Shown: positions 1-5,286 of the stretch, one piece after another
How the letters are laid out: each line of letters begins with the position of its first letter
Position numbering within the stretch: position 1 is the stretch's first letter
Assembly: GCA_025934545.1 (NCBI GenBank)
Contig: JAICXV010000195.1
Location: 1 to 5,603 of the forward strand
Source of the DNA: Verrucomicrobiia bacterium
Lineage (GTDB): Bacteria; Verrucomicrobiota; Verrucomicrobiia; Limisphaerales; Palsa-1400
Length of the DNA: 5,603 bases
Reading direction: 5' to 3'
Program-made: the position numbers and the translations under genes
Notes under the pieces: generated by a model
What the model was told of the DNA's origin: nothing
Databases searched by the model: none
What the model saw: only the letters and a program-made list of their open reading frames with translations

Positions 1-12
1 CGCCCAGTTATA

Positions 13-366
13 TTACTCTTGAATACCCGGACTCGGCGGCGCGCCGCCATTATCGTGCGGAAAGCTCACGGTGATGGTCGCATTCGAAACCGGTCCGCCG
101 GTGATATCAATACGCGTTGGGATACATTCCAGTTCACCCCATCCGGCGATGCCGTGTTTGTCCCAGACGCTGCTGCCGAAACTCTGCCCTTGCAACGTGT
201 AACTCGCCGCCGCCTGCGCCACTCCACCGCAAACCAGTAAAACAAACAGCGCCAGGCCCAAACGAAGCCCGGCTTTCGGTGCCTTAATGCCCCCGATAAT
301 TCGTTCAGCAAATGCCCTAATGCTGGCCACAGTATTATTGCTAATGTCTCGTAACTGGTTTTGCAT
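13..366 (-). CDS. Small predicted secreted protein, possibly prematurely truncated
   Basis: This 117-residue protein starts at ATG (364-366) and stops at TAA (13-15). Residues 1-33 form an unusually long, charged N-region. Residues 34-50 are a hydrophobic core (LRLGLALFVLLVCGGVA), followed by an AQA-AAS signal peptidase I-like site near residue 52. The mature part is only about 65 residues and is rich in Gly, Ser, Thr and Pro (GWGELECIPTRIDITGG, SNATITVSF), a beta-strand-like composition typical of extracellular domains. No catalytic motif is visible, so function is unknown. No clear Shine-Dalgarno precedes the ATG, but a plausible promoter lies at 398-426. After the stop, the same frame continues as Tyr-Asn-Trp-Ala to the window edge. 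I recall longer verrucomicrobial extracellular proteins with a similar GGPxSNxTITVxF...PGIQ stretch, so this may be the N-terminus of a broken longer gene. That is memory-based inference. It could equally be a complete short secreted protein. Confidence 0.55.
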   Translation of the reverse strand: MQNQLRDISNNTVASIRAFAERIIGGIKAPKAGLRLGLALFVLLVCGGVAQAAASYTLQGQSFGSSVWDKHGIAGWGELECIPTRIDITGGPVSNATITVSFPHDNGGAPPSPGIQE

Positions 367-397
367 AATTCGAAAAAGCTGCCGAACTTATCATGTC

Positions 398-426
398 TAT
401 AAATAATTTAAAGACAAAAATGACAA
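398..426 (-). promoter_or_regulatory. Candidate sigma70-type promoter for the secreted-protein gene
   Basis: Read on the minus strand, TTGTCA (421-426, one mismatch to TTGACA) is followed by a 17-base AT-rich spacer and TTTATA (398-403). A shifted TATAGA (396-401) would give a 19-base spacer. Transcription would begin near 391, about 25 bases before the ATG at 366. The surrounding 370-430 stretch is clearly more AT-rich than the rest of the window, which supports a promoter. The -10 match is only moderate. Confidence 0.35.
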
Positions 427-476
427 GTTACGGTCGTTAACCTGTTTATTGACAAACTACTACGTCAAATAAACAA

Positions 477-497
477 CGCCCGACTCAAGCCCGGGCG
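477..497. terminator. GC-rich hairpin, possible terminator
   Basis: CGCCCG (477-482) pairs perfectly with CGGGCG (492-497) across a 9-base loop. On the plus strand the next bases are ATTTCTCAATTTT. On the minus strand they are TTGTTTATTTG. Both are U-rich but not clean U-tracts. It lies 25 bases beyond the stop of the doubtful minus-strand ORF 523-717, where a terminator would sit if that ORF were real. It may instead be one copy of an intergenic palindrome family, since its GCCCGGGC core resembles the palindrome at 2762-2781. Confidence 0.4.
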
Positions 498-522
498 ATT
501 TCTCAATTTTGACTAATCCAGT

Positions 523-717
523 CTACGAAGCCAGTTTCGTGCCATGAGAACACCAAATACAGTTCGCATCTCGTTGATTATCAGACTGTCGTGAGAGAAA
601 CTCGACAGCAATCAATTGAATTTTTGGATCAGAAACACTTTTGCACAGCCAAAGCGGAAAAGTTTTCTCGATTCCGGTCATTGACGACGCACTTTGCGTG
701 TAATTGACCCATTCCAA
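523..717 (-). CDS. Doubtful 64-residue hypothetical ORF or gene remnant
   Basis: The frame begins at a TTG (715-717) and stops at TAG (523-525). It is open upstream only to a TAA at 751-753. I do not recognise the protein. It has no signal peptide, membrane segment or known motif. It contains three Cys (LWLCK, CIWC) and a hydrophobic IQLIAVEFL stretch, so its composition is protein-like. Against it: no ATG, no Shine-Dalgarno before the TTG, and base composition like the surrounding spacer. For it: a hairpin lies just past the stop, and no better gene occupies this space. A degraded fragment of a former gene is as likely as a functional small protein. Confidence 0.2.
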   Translation of the reverse strand: MEWVNYTQSASSMTGIEKTFPLWLCKSVSDPKIQLIAVEFLSRQSDNQRDANCIWCSHGTKLAS

Positions 718-739
718 AACTGCGCCTGCAATGGTTGTT

Positions 740-831
740 CTAACGGCTGCTTAACCAATTCTAACGGCCCAGTTAACGGCTTTGGCTTTTGTAAGATCTG
801 AAGAACAAACATCCCTAACGGGTTGACGGCT
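740..831 (+). repeat. Cluster of five YTAACGGCT-like direct repeats
   Basis: Five same-orientation copies occur within 92 bases: CTAACGGCT (740), CTAACGGCC (761), TTAACGGCT (773), CTAACGGGT (815) and TTGACGGCT (823). The first three share the 7-mer TAACGGC exactly and the last two differ by one base each. Start-to-start spacings are 21, 12, 42 and 8 bases, of which 21 and 42 are about two and four helical turns. The cluster lies about 170-260 bases upstream of the thiamine-diphosphate enzyme gene. A tandem operator for a DNA-binding regulator is the simplest reading, but this is inference and no regulator is identified. Confidence 0.45.
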
Positions 832-835
832 TTTT

Positions 836-852
836 ACCCCTGGAGGAGGGGT
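836..852 (+). other. Short hairpin in the probable leader of the oxidase gene
   Basis: ACCCC (836-840) can pair with GGGGT (848-852) around the purine-rich loop TGGAGGA. A run of five T precedes the stem. No U-tract follows, so it is not an obvious terminator. The loop carries a GGAGGA Shine-Dalgarno-like sequence, but no start codon is suitably placed for a credible ORF. Significance is uncertain. Confidence 0.2.
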
Positions 853-989
853 CTCCTGAACATTTGCTCGACTGCTCTCCATAGCCACCGGACAAAAGTC
901 GCGGTGCGATTAAGTTTGAAGGTGGAACCCAACCTCACTTTTCAGCGATTTGCCCATTGCAAACCGTCCAAACGCATCAATGTTCCTAT

Positions 990-996
990 AAGGAGG
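990..996 (+). promoter_or_regulatory. Strong Shine-Dalgarno of the oxidase gene
   Basis: AAGGAGG lies four bases before the ATG at 1001. It matches the anti-Shine-Dalgarno well and fixes this ATG as the start. It is the only strong ribosome binding site immediately preceding a start codon in the window. Confidence 0.85.
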
Positions 997-1000
997 GTTC

Positions 1001-2755
1001 ATGGCCACAACTGGCGGTGATGTTCTAGTGCAGGTTTTGCAGCAGTGGGGAGTCGAATATGTCTTTGGTCTACCCGGCGACGGGATCAACGGGATCATGG
1101 AATCGCTGCGGCAACAGTGTGACAAAATAAAATTCATTCAGGTGCGCCACGAAGAAGCGGCTGCTTTCATGGCATGCGCCTACGCGAAATACACCGGCAA
1201 ACTCGGCGTGTGTTTAGCGACGTCAGGGCCTGGAGGTATCCATCTTTTAAACGGCCTTTACGACGCGAAGTTCGATGGGGCACCGGTCCTGGCCATCACC
1301 GGACATCATTATCACGATTTAATCGACACGCACGCCCAGCAGGATATCGACTTGGACCGTGTGTTCATGGATGTCGCTGAATACAGCGCGCGAGTGATGG
1401 GGCCGGAGCATGTCCAGAATGTGGCGATGCTCGCTTGTCGCGTGGCTTTGTCGAGGCGCGGCGTTGCCCACATTAATTTTCCAGTCGATACCCAATCCAT
1501 GCCGGTTCGCAAGGGGCATCGGTCCGAACGCAATGTCACCAATCACGAAGCGTCCGTCTACGCGCGGCGCGCCGGTTTACCGACGGAAGACGATTTAAAA
1601 CGCTCGGCCGAGATTTTAAATAAAGGCGAGAAGGTTGCCATTCTTGCCGGGCGAGGCGCGCTCGGGGCAACTGACGAATTGATTGCCGTGGCCGAAAAAC
1701 TAGGCGCGCCGATCATCAAGGCCCTGCTCGGCAAGGCGTGCGTGCCTGACGATTGTCCTTACACAACGGGCGGCATCGGCTTGTTGGGAACGAAACCGTC
1801 ACACGAAGCGATTAAGGATTGCGACACGCTGTTCATGGTCGGCACTTCCTTCCCCTACATGGAATTCCTTCCGAAGCCAGGCGATGCGCGCGGGGTGCAG
1901 CTTGATATTGATCCCACGCGCATCGGCTTGCGATTTCCGGTTGAAACCGGGTTGGTGGGCGATTGCAAGCGCACGTTGCAAGCCTTGCTTCCGTTATTGC
2001 AACACAAGGAAAGGCGAAAGTTCCTGGAGACCGCGCAGAAAGGGGTAAAGGAATGGTGGGAACTGATGAAGGAACGCGGCACGCGGCCCGACAAACCGAT
2101 GAAGCCGCAAGTGGTCGCGTGGGAACTCGGTCAGCGATTGCGCGAAGATGCAATTGTCTCATGCGACAGCGGCACGATCGCCACCTGGTTTGCCCGGCAA
2201 ATCCCAGTGAAGCGAGGCCAGATGTTTTCGCTCTCGGGGACGCTGGCCAGCATGGCGAACGGATTGCCCTACGCCATTGGCGCCCAGATTGCCTATCCCG
2301 AGCGGCAATGCGTTGCGTTCGTAGGCGACGGCGGGTTCTCGATGTTGATGGCGGAGTTTGTCACGGCGGTAAAATACAAACTGCCGATCAAAGTCATCAT
2401 CGTAAAAAACAACAGTCTCGGCCAAATCAAATGGGAACAAATGGTCATGCTCGGCAATCCGGAATTCGGCTGCGATTTGCAGCCAATCGATTTTGCCGGG
2501 TTTGCAAACGCGTGCGGTGGCGTGGGATTTACTGTCGAAGACCCGGCGCAGATGGGCAACACCCTCGACCAGGCCCTTGCGACTAAAGGACCGGTAATCA
2601 TCGAAGCTGTGGTGGATCCGTTTGAACCGCCGATGCCACCGGAAATCGAAGCGAAACAAGCAGTAAAATTCGCAGAATCACTTGCGCGCGGCGAACCGAA
2701 CAGGATGAAAATCGCCACGACAATTTTGGAGGACAAAGTCAAAGAGCTGGTCTAA
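1001..2755 (+). CDS. Thiamine-diphosphate-dependent pyruvate oxidase-like enzyme (PoxB/YdaP type)
   Basis: This is a complete 584-residue member of the acetolactate synthase/pyruvate oxidase/benzoylformate decarboxylase superfamily. The N-terminal Pyr domain (about 1-170) has FGLPGD (22-27) and the catalytic glutamate in RHEE (Glu51, equivalent to Glu50 of E. coli PoxB). The central FAD/Rossmann-like domain (about 190-335) has GTSFPYMEF (281-289) and LDIDPTRIG (301-309), which resemble PoxB's GTQFPY and IDINPASIG. The C-terminal PP domain (about 365-545) has the metal/ThDP motif GDG (442-444) ending in NN (470-471). GGIHLLNGLYDA (78-89) is pyruvate-oxidase-like rather than acetolactate-synthase-like. 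The family decarboxylates pyruvate oxidatively to acetate or acetyl phosphate, with quinone or oxygen as acceptor. The tail (FAESLARGEPNRMKIATTI) resembles B. subtilis YdaP-type enzymes and lacks PoxB's amphipathic lipid-binding end, so a soluble enzyme is inferred. The exact substrate and acceptor cannot be read from sequence. A strong Shine-Dalgarno fixes the start. A small membrane-protein gene follows 46 bases downstream. Confidence 0.92.
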   Translation: MATTGGDVLVQVLQQWGVEYVFGLPGDGINGIMESLRQQCDKIKFIQVRHEEAAAFMACAYAKYTGKLGVCLATSGPGGIHLLNGLYDAKFDGAPVLAITGHHYHDLIDTHAQQDIDLDRVFMDVAEYSARVMGPEHVQNVAMLACRVALSRRGVAHINFPVDTQSMPVRKGHRSERNVTNHEASVYARRAGLPTEDDLKRSAEILNKGEKVAILAGRGALGATDELIAVAEKLGAPIIKALLGKACVPDDCPYTTGGIGLLGTKPSHEAIKDCDTLFMVGTSFPYMEFLPKPGDARGVQLDIDPTRIGLRFPVETGLVGDCKRTLQALLPLLQHKERRKFLETAQKGVKEWWELMKERGTRPDKPMKPQVVAWELGQRLREDAIVSCDSGTIATWFARQIPVKRGQMFSLSGTLASMANGLPYAIGAQIAYPERQCVAFVGDGGFSMLMAEFVTAVKYKLPIKVIIVKNNSLGQIKWEQMVMLGNPEFGCDLQPIDFAGFANACGGVGFTVEDPAQMGNTLDQALATKGPVIIEAVVDPFEPPMPPEIEAKQAVKFAESLARGEPNRMKIATTILEDKVKELV

Positions 2756-2761
2756 CGCTGT

Positions 2762-2781
2762 GCCCGGCGTTAACGCCGGGC
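2762..2781. repeat. Perfect 20-base intergenic palindrome
   Basis: GCCCGGCGTT is followed immediately by its exact reverse complement AACGCCGGGC. It starts six bases after the oxidase stop codon and ends 20 bases before the next ATG. As RNA it would form a strong GC-rich stem with a small loop around UUAA. No U-tract follows on the plus strand, so it is not a classical terminator. It could stabilise the oxidase mRNA 3' end, lower expression of the downstream gene, or be a dispersed REP-like element. I recall similar CCCGGCGTTAACGCCGGG elements between genes in Planctomycetes and Verrucomicrobiota, but this is unverified memory. Confidence 0.75.
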
Positions 2782-2801
2782 TCCGCAAAAGAAATGTAGT
2801 T

Positions 2802-2942
2802 ATGAGTTATTTCTGGATCATACCCGTTGCCATCGGGATATTTCTCGCGATGTGGGGCTTTTACGGCTACATCAAACGCAATGCCGGCGAACGTGAGGAT
2901 GGCACGATTCTGACCGATGAACGGTCCGAGCGGCACGTGTGA
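2802..2942 (+). CDS. 46-residue single-pass membrane protein of unknown function
   Basis: This short protein starts at ATG 2802 and ends at TGA 2940-2942. Residues 3-24 (YFWIIPVAIGIFLAMWGFYGYI) form one strongly hydrophobic, aromatic-rich transmembrane helix. Lys-Arg at 25-26 and a charged, hydrophilic tail (about 25-46) follow, predicting a cytoplasmic C-terminus by the positive-inside rule. The same frame extends upstream to a GTG at 2760, but that extension (PGVNAG...) is only the translated palindrome, so the internal ATG is preferred. The Shine-Dalgarno is weak (an AAAGAAA run before the ATG). Same strand and a 46-base gap from the oxidase gene suggest co-transcription. It might be a small subunit or membrane anchor for the oxidase, which appears to lack its own lipid-binding tail, but that is speculation. 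I cannot assign it to a named family. Confidence 0.65.
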   Translation: MSYFWIIPVAIGIFLAMWGFYGYIKRNAGEREDGTILTDERSERHV

Positions 2943-2948
2943 AACGCA

Positions 2949-2964
2949 CTGCCGGTTTCCGCAG
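2949..2964. terminator. Weak hairpin between convergent genes
   Basis: CTG-C-CGG (2949-2955) pairs with CCGCAG (2959-2964), giving six base pairs with one bulged C and a TTT loop. It fills most of the 24-base gap between two convergent stop codons, where a bidirectional terminator would be expected. No U-tract follows on either strand, so the call is tentative. Confidence 0.25.
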
Positions 2965-2966
2965 AG

Positions 2967-3647
2967 TTAATGCCGGTCGTTCAAACTGTGCACCCATTGA
3001 ATCGCCTGCTGCAGCAGTTGGGTGCCGTCCTCAAGTTTCAATTTGTCTTTAATACGAGCGCGGTAAGACTCGACGGTCTTGATTCCGAGATGAAGTTCTT
3101 CGGCAATTTTCCGCGTGCCCTGCCCTTTGCCAATCAATTGAAATACTTCCAGCTCGCGGTCGGTCAATCGTTCAACTGGTGAAGTGTGTTCCTGTTGGCG
3201 GCCGGCGACGAGCTTGTGCACCATGCGGGCGGCCATTTTTTCGCTGACATAGATTTGGCCGCCGAGCACCTGACGAATGGCCTGCAAAACTTTGCGGGTC
3301 GATTCCTGTTTCGTGATATATCCCATCGCACCCGCGCGCAGCACGCGCTCTGCGTAAAGCGATTCGTCATGCATCGAAAGGACGAGCACGGGCAGCTTTG
3401 GAAATTGCGCCTGCAAATCTTTGACCAGTTCCAATCCATGGGTGGTTTTCAAGGAAATGTCGGCAATAACCACATCCGGCTTCGTGTCGCCAATTTTTGC
3501 CACCGCGTCCTGGGTGTCTTCGGCCTCGCCGCACACCATCAGGTCCGTTTCGCGTTGAATCAGTTGGGAAAGCCATTCCCGGACCAGCGGATGGTCGTCA
3601 ACAAGGAACACTTTTGATTTCTGTTCAGACTTTAGGCGATTGGACAT
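2967..3647 (-). CDS. NarL/FixJ-family response regulator
   Basis: This 226-residue protein is a two-domain transcriptional regulator of normal family length. The receiver domain (about 11-130) has the acidic pair Asp17-Asp18 in VFLVDDHPLVRE, the phospho-acceptor Asp63 in DVVIADISL, Ser91 (VLVLSMHD) and the conserved Lys113 (GYITKQES). The LuxR/GerE-type helix-turn-helix (about 158-216) shows LTDRELEVFQLIGKGQGTRK, IAEELHLGIKTVESYRARI and KDKLKL. Phosphorylation by the upstream-encoded kinase should promote dimerisation and DNA binding. The ATG (3645-3647) lies inside the end of the kinase gene, 20 bases before the kinase stop, and no Shine-Dalgarno precedes it, so translation is probably coupled. 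No later Met lies before the receiver core, which supports this start. Targets cannot be read from sequence. The convergent oxidase operon is only one candidate. Confidence 0.93.
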   Translation of the reverse strand: MSNRLKSEQKSKVFLVDDHPLVREWLSQLIQRETDLMVCGEAEDTQDAVAKIGDTKPDVVIADISLKTTHGLELVKDLQAQFPKLPVLVLSMHDESLYAERVLRAGAMGYITKQESTRKVLQAIRQVLGGQIYVSEKMAARMVHKLVAGRQQEHTSPVERLTDRELEVFQLIGKGQGTRKIAEELHLGIKTVESYRARIKDKLKLEDGTQLLQQAIQWVHSLNDRH

Positions 3648-5070
3648 GGGAGTTATCTAACTGATTTTGGTTTCGAAATGAACAAATAACTATCGTGCCC
3701 CCGCGGGCGCCGCGCCGGATGTCGAGCGAAGCCCCGATCATGCGCGCGCGGTACTTCATAATATGGAGCCCCATGCCCTGGGGGCGATCGAGGTGATCAG
3801 GAAAACCGATGCCATCATCGTTCACGGTCAGCGTCACTTCGTCCTCCACCGCGCCCAGACCGATGGAGATGTTGCGCGCACGACTGTGTTTGACAGCATT
3901 ATTCACTGCTTCCTGGGCAATGCGATAAAGGTTGATGGCCGCGACTTCGTCGTTGATGAACACCGGATCGTCGATCGCAAACCGGCACCGGATCTTCGAA
4001 CGCGACTGAACAGTCGTCGCCAACTCTTCCAGTGCGGATGTCAAACCGTCGGCTTCCAGACGAACGGGATAGAGGCCGCGCGCAAATTGACGCGCTTGGG
4101 TAATCGATTGATTCACCATTTCGGCAATCGTTTCCACCTTGGCGGATTCCGGTGAATTATGCTGGTCGAGAGCAAGTCGAAGAATTTCGGTTGCATAAGC
4201 GACGCTGACCAATTGCTGGCAAAGCGTGTCGTGGAGGTCCTGGCCGATGCGGCTCTGTTCGCGATCACTGATTTCCGCAATTTGTTTTTCCATCGTTTTG
4301 CCGCTGGTCACATCGCGCATCACGAGGACGCCGCCGCGAATTTTCCCATCGCGGCCAATCAGAGGACGACCGGTGCAGGCAAGCCAGACAGCGGCATGCG
4401 TAGCGTCGCCCCCGAGCAACATTTCGGCGCCGTCAATTTCTTTGCCGTGGATCGTTTGCAGGAGCGGATGTTCGGTCATCGGATGGGCCGCGAGGACATC
4501 AGGTATATACGTCTGCTGGCGCTGGAGCCAATCCTCCAGGCTGATTTCGCCTAGGCCTTTGTGAACCAAACGTTCCGCTTCCGGATTAAACAAAAGTATT
4601 TTCCCGTCACTATCGGCGACAATGACACCGTCGCCCATCGAATTGAGAATCGATTGCAAAATCTCTGTCTGCTGACGCAACGCTTCATTTGTTTGGCGGA
4701 GTCGTTCTTCGAAGCGCCTGCGTGCGGCAACTTCGGCGGAGAGCAAGCCACAAACGACGAACGTGCAGAGCCGCATGGAAAAGTTCCAGAAGAGAACCCA
4801 ACCGGTGACAGCCGCGTTACTCGGATGAAAGATTTTATCGGTATACCAAACAAGACCGCCGAAGATCGCCATCGCCGTCGCCGGCTTGCGGCCCGTGTAC
4901 CATCCGAGAAAAGAAATCGGAACAATGTAAAAAACCAACCAGGTCAGGTGCGTGTTGGTTTGGAAATCGACGAATCCAACAATCGCCATGCCAACGAACC
5001 CGATCAGGAAAATGACCCACGGCTTTTGGCGGCCGAAGAACCGGTTGATCCGTATCAGCAGGTGCCACAT
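3625..5070 (-). CDS. Membrane-bound PAS/HisKA_3 sensor histidine kinase
   Basis: This is a 481-residue kinase counted from the ATG at 5068-5070. Four hydrophobic segments (about 18-36, 42-60, 64-80, 88-110) leave only short loops, so there is no sizeable periplasmic sensor. A likely coiled coil (about 111-142) leads into a PAS domain (about 134-257: ILNSMGDGVIVADSDGKILLFNPEAERL, GGVLVMRDVT at the end). The HisKA_3 dimerisation domain has the phospho-accepting His280 in GQDLHDTLCQQL, with the HDxxxQ motif typical of NarX/UhpB/DegS-like kinases. The HATPase domain has the N box (YRIAQEAVNNAVKH, Asn391), the G1 box NDDGIGF (417-423) and GMGLHIM (432-438). All catalytic residues seem intact. The frame is also open to a TTG at 5092-5094, giving 489 residues, but that lacks a Shine-Dalgarno. 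A GGAGGG sits 16 bases before the ATG, longer than usual. The gene overlaps the regulator gene by 23 bases and is its obvious partner. The stimulus is unknown. Confidence 0.92.
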   Translation of the reverse strand: MWHLLIRINRFFGRQKPWVIFLIGFVGMAIVGFVDFQTNTHLTWLVFYIVPISFLGWYTGRKPATAMAIFGGLVWYTDKIFHPSNAAVTGWVLFWNFSMRLCTFVVCGLLSAEVAARRRFEERLRQTNEALRQQTEILQSILNSMGDGVIVADSDGKILLFNPEAERLVHKGLGEISLEDWLQRQQTYIPDVLAAHPMTEHPLLQTIHGKEIDGAEMLLGGDATHAAVWLACTGRPLIGRDGKIRGGVLVMRDVTSGKTMEKQIAEISDREQSRIGQDLHDTLCQQLVSVAYATEILRLALDQHNSPESAKVETIAEMVNQSITQARQFARGLYPVRLEADGLTSALEELATTVQSRSKIRCRFAIDDPVFINDEVAAINLYRIAQEAVNNAVKHSRARNISIGLGAVEDEVTLTVNDDGIGFPDHLDRPQGMGLHIMKYRARMIGASLDIRRGARGGTIVICSFRNQNQLDNSHVQSPKV

Positions 5071-5090
5071 AGGGATTTCGTATATTCCCT
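5071..5090 (-). promoter_or_regulatory. Ribosome-binding region of the kinase gene, with small inverted repeat
   Basis: On the minus strand, GGAGGG is followed 16 bases later by the ATG at 5070. AGGGA (5086-5090) and TCCCT (5071-5075) are inverted repeats separated by 10 bases. A five-base-pair stem here would include most of the Shine-Dalgarno and end right next to the ATG. It could reduce ribosome access. The stem is short and may be fortuitous. Confidence 0.25.
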
Positions 5091-5172
5091 CCAACGCACA
5101 CCAACGTCGAGTCTAAATGGGGGTGCAATTCAAAGTGGTGGTCAATTCTTTGCGTTAAGGCAAGGATCTCGT

Positions 5173-5223
5173 CGAGCCTCTTTCAGAAGTGACGTTCCAC
5201 TCGCAAAAGGCTCGGCGGGAGCC
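5173..5223. repeat. Nested inverted repeats between kinase and glycosyltransferase genes
   Basis: CGAGCCT (5173-5179) is the exact reverse complement of AGGCTCG (5208-5214), and adjoining TTT/AAA bases extend the stem. A competing small hairpin is GGCTC (5209-5213) with GAGCC (5219-5223) around GGCGG. The two structures share one arm, so they are mutually exclusive. The block lies in the roughly 200-base spacer between the divergent kinase and glycosyltransferase genes. The GGCTCGGCGGGAGCCTCG text looks like a dispersed intergenic element, by memory of similar strings in verrucomicrobial genomes. This is not verified. Confidence 0.4.
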
Positions 5224-5286
5224 TCGCTCTACCAAACGTGTTCAGGCTTTATCGCGTCGGGGCGACTTCGTAACCTGTGGCGGCGC

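Larger units (their letters stand above)
367..1000. other. 634-base stretch without a confident gene
   Basis: This spacer separates the divergent secreted-protein gene (minus) from the thiamine-diphosphate enzyme gene (plus). It is less GC-rich than the coding parts. It contains a candidate minus-strand promoter, a GC-rich hairpin, a doubtful 64-codon ORF, a cluster of TAACGGC-like motifs, a short leader hairpin and the enzyme's Shine-Dalgarno, each listed separately. No RNA gene or recognisable riboswitch core was seen. A TTGACG hexamer at 823-828 resembles a -35 box, but no convincing -10 lies 16-18 bases beyond it, so the promoter of the enzyme gene could not be placed. Confidence 0.6.

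Noticed and set aside
19..240. Plus-strand 73-codon ORF opposite the secreted-protein gene
   Set aside because: Arg-rich shadow composition. The minus-strand frame has a convincing signal peptide and promoter.
823..852. TTGACG (823-828) as the -35 box of the oxidase promoter
   Set aside because: No acceptable -10 sequence lies 16-18 bases downstream. The hexamer is part of the TAACGGC-like repeat cluster.
823..1020. 65-codon plus-strand ORF upstream of the oxidase
   Set aside because: It begins at a TTG inside the motif cluster, has no Shine-Dalgarno or family resemblance, and overlaps the well-supported oxidase start.
1963..2586. Long plus-strand ORF (207 codons) within the oxidase gene
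   Set aside because: It is an out-of-frame shadow with Arg/Gly/His-rich low-quality composition, while the oxidase frame has every family motif.
2159..2742. Two antisense ORFs (166 and 149 codons) over the oxidase
   Set aside because: They lie opposite conserved ThDP-binding codons and show no recognisable protein features.
1001..2755. Annotation as acetolactate synthase large subunit (ilvB)
   Set aside because: The GIHLLNGLYDA and GTSFPY segments match pyruvate oxidase-type enzymes, and no small regulatory subunit or branched-chain biosynthesis gene lies nearby.
2760..2801. N-terminal extension of the 46-residue membrane protein from GTG 2760
   Set aside because: The added residues (PGVNAG...) are the translated palindrome, and no Shine-Dalgarno precedes the GTG. 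The internal ATG directly before the hydrophobic helix is the better start.
3186..3617. 143-codon plus-strand ORF opposite the response regulator
   Set aside because: It is an antisense shadow of the regulator, which has complete receiver and helix-turn-helix motifs.
3763..4564. Plus-strand ORFs opposite the histidine kinase
   Set aside because: They are mirror frames of a kinase with intact His, N and G boxes. No start signals were seen.
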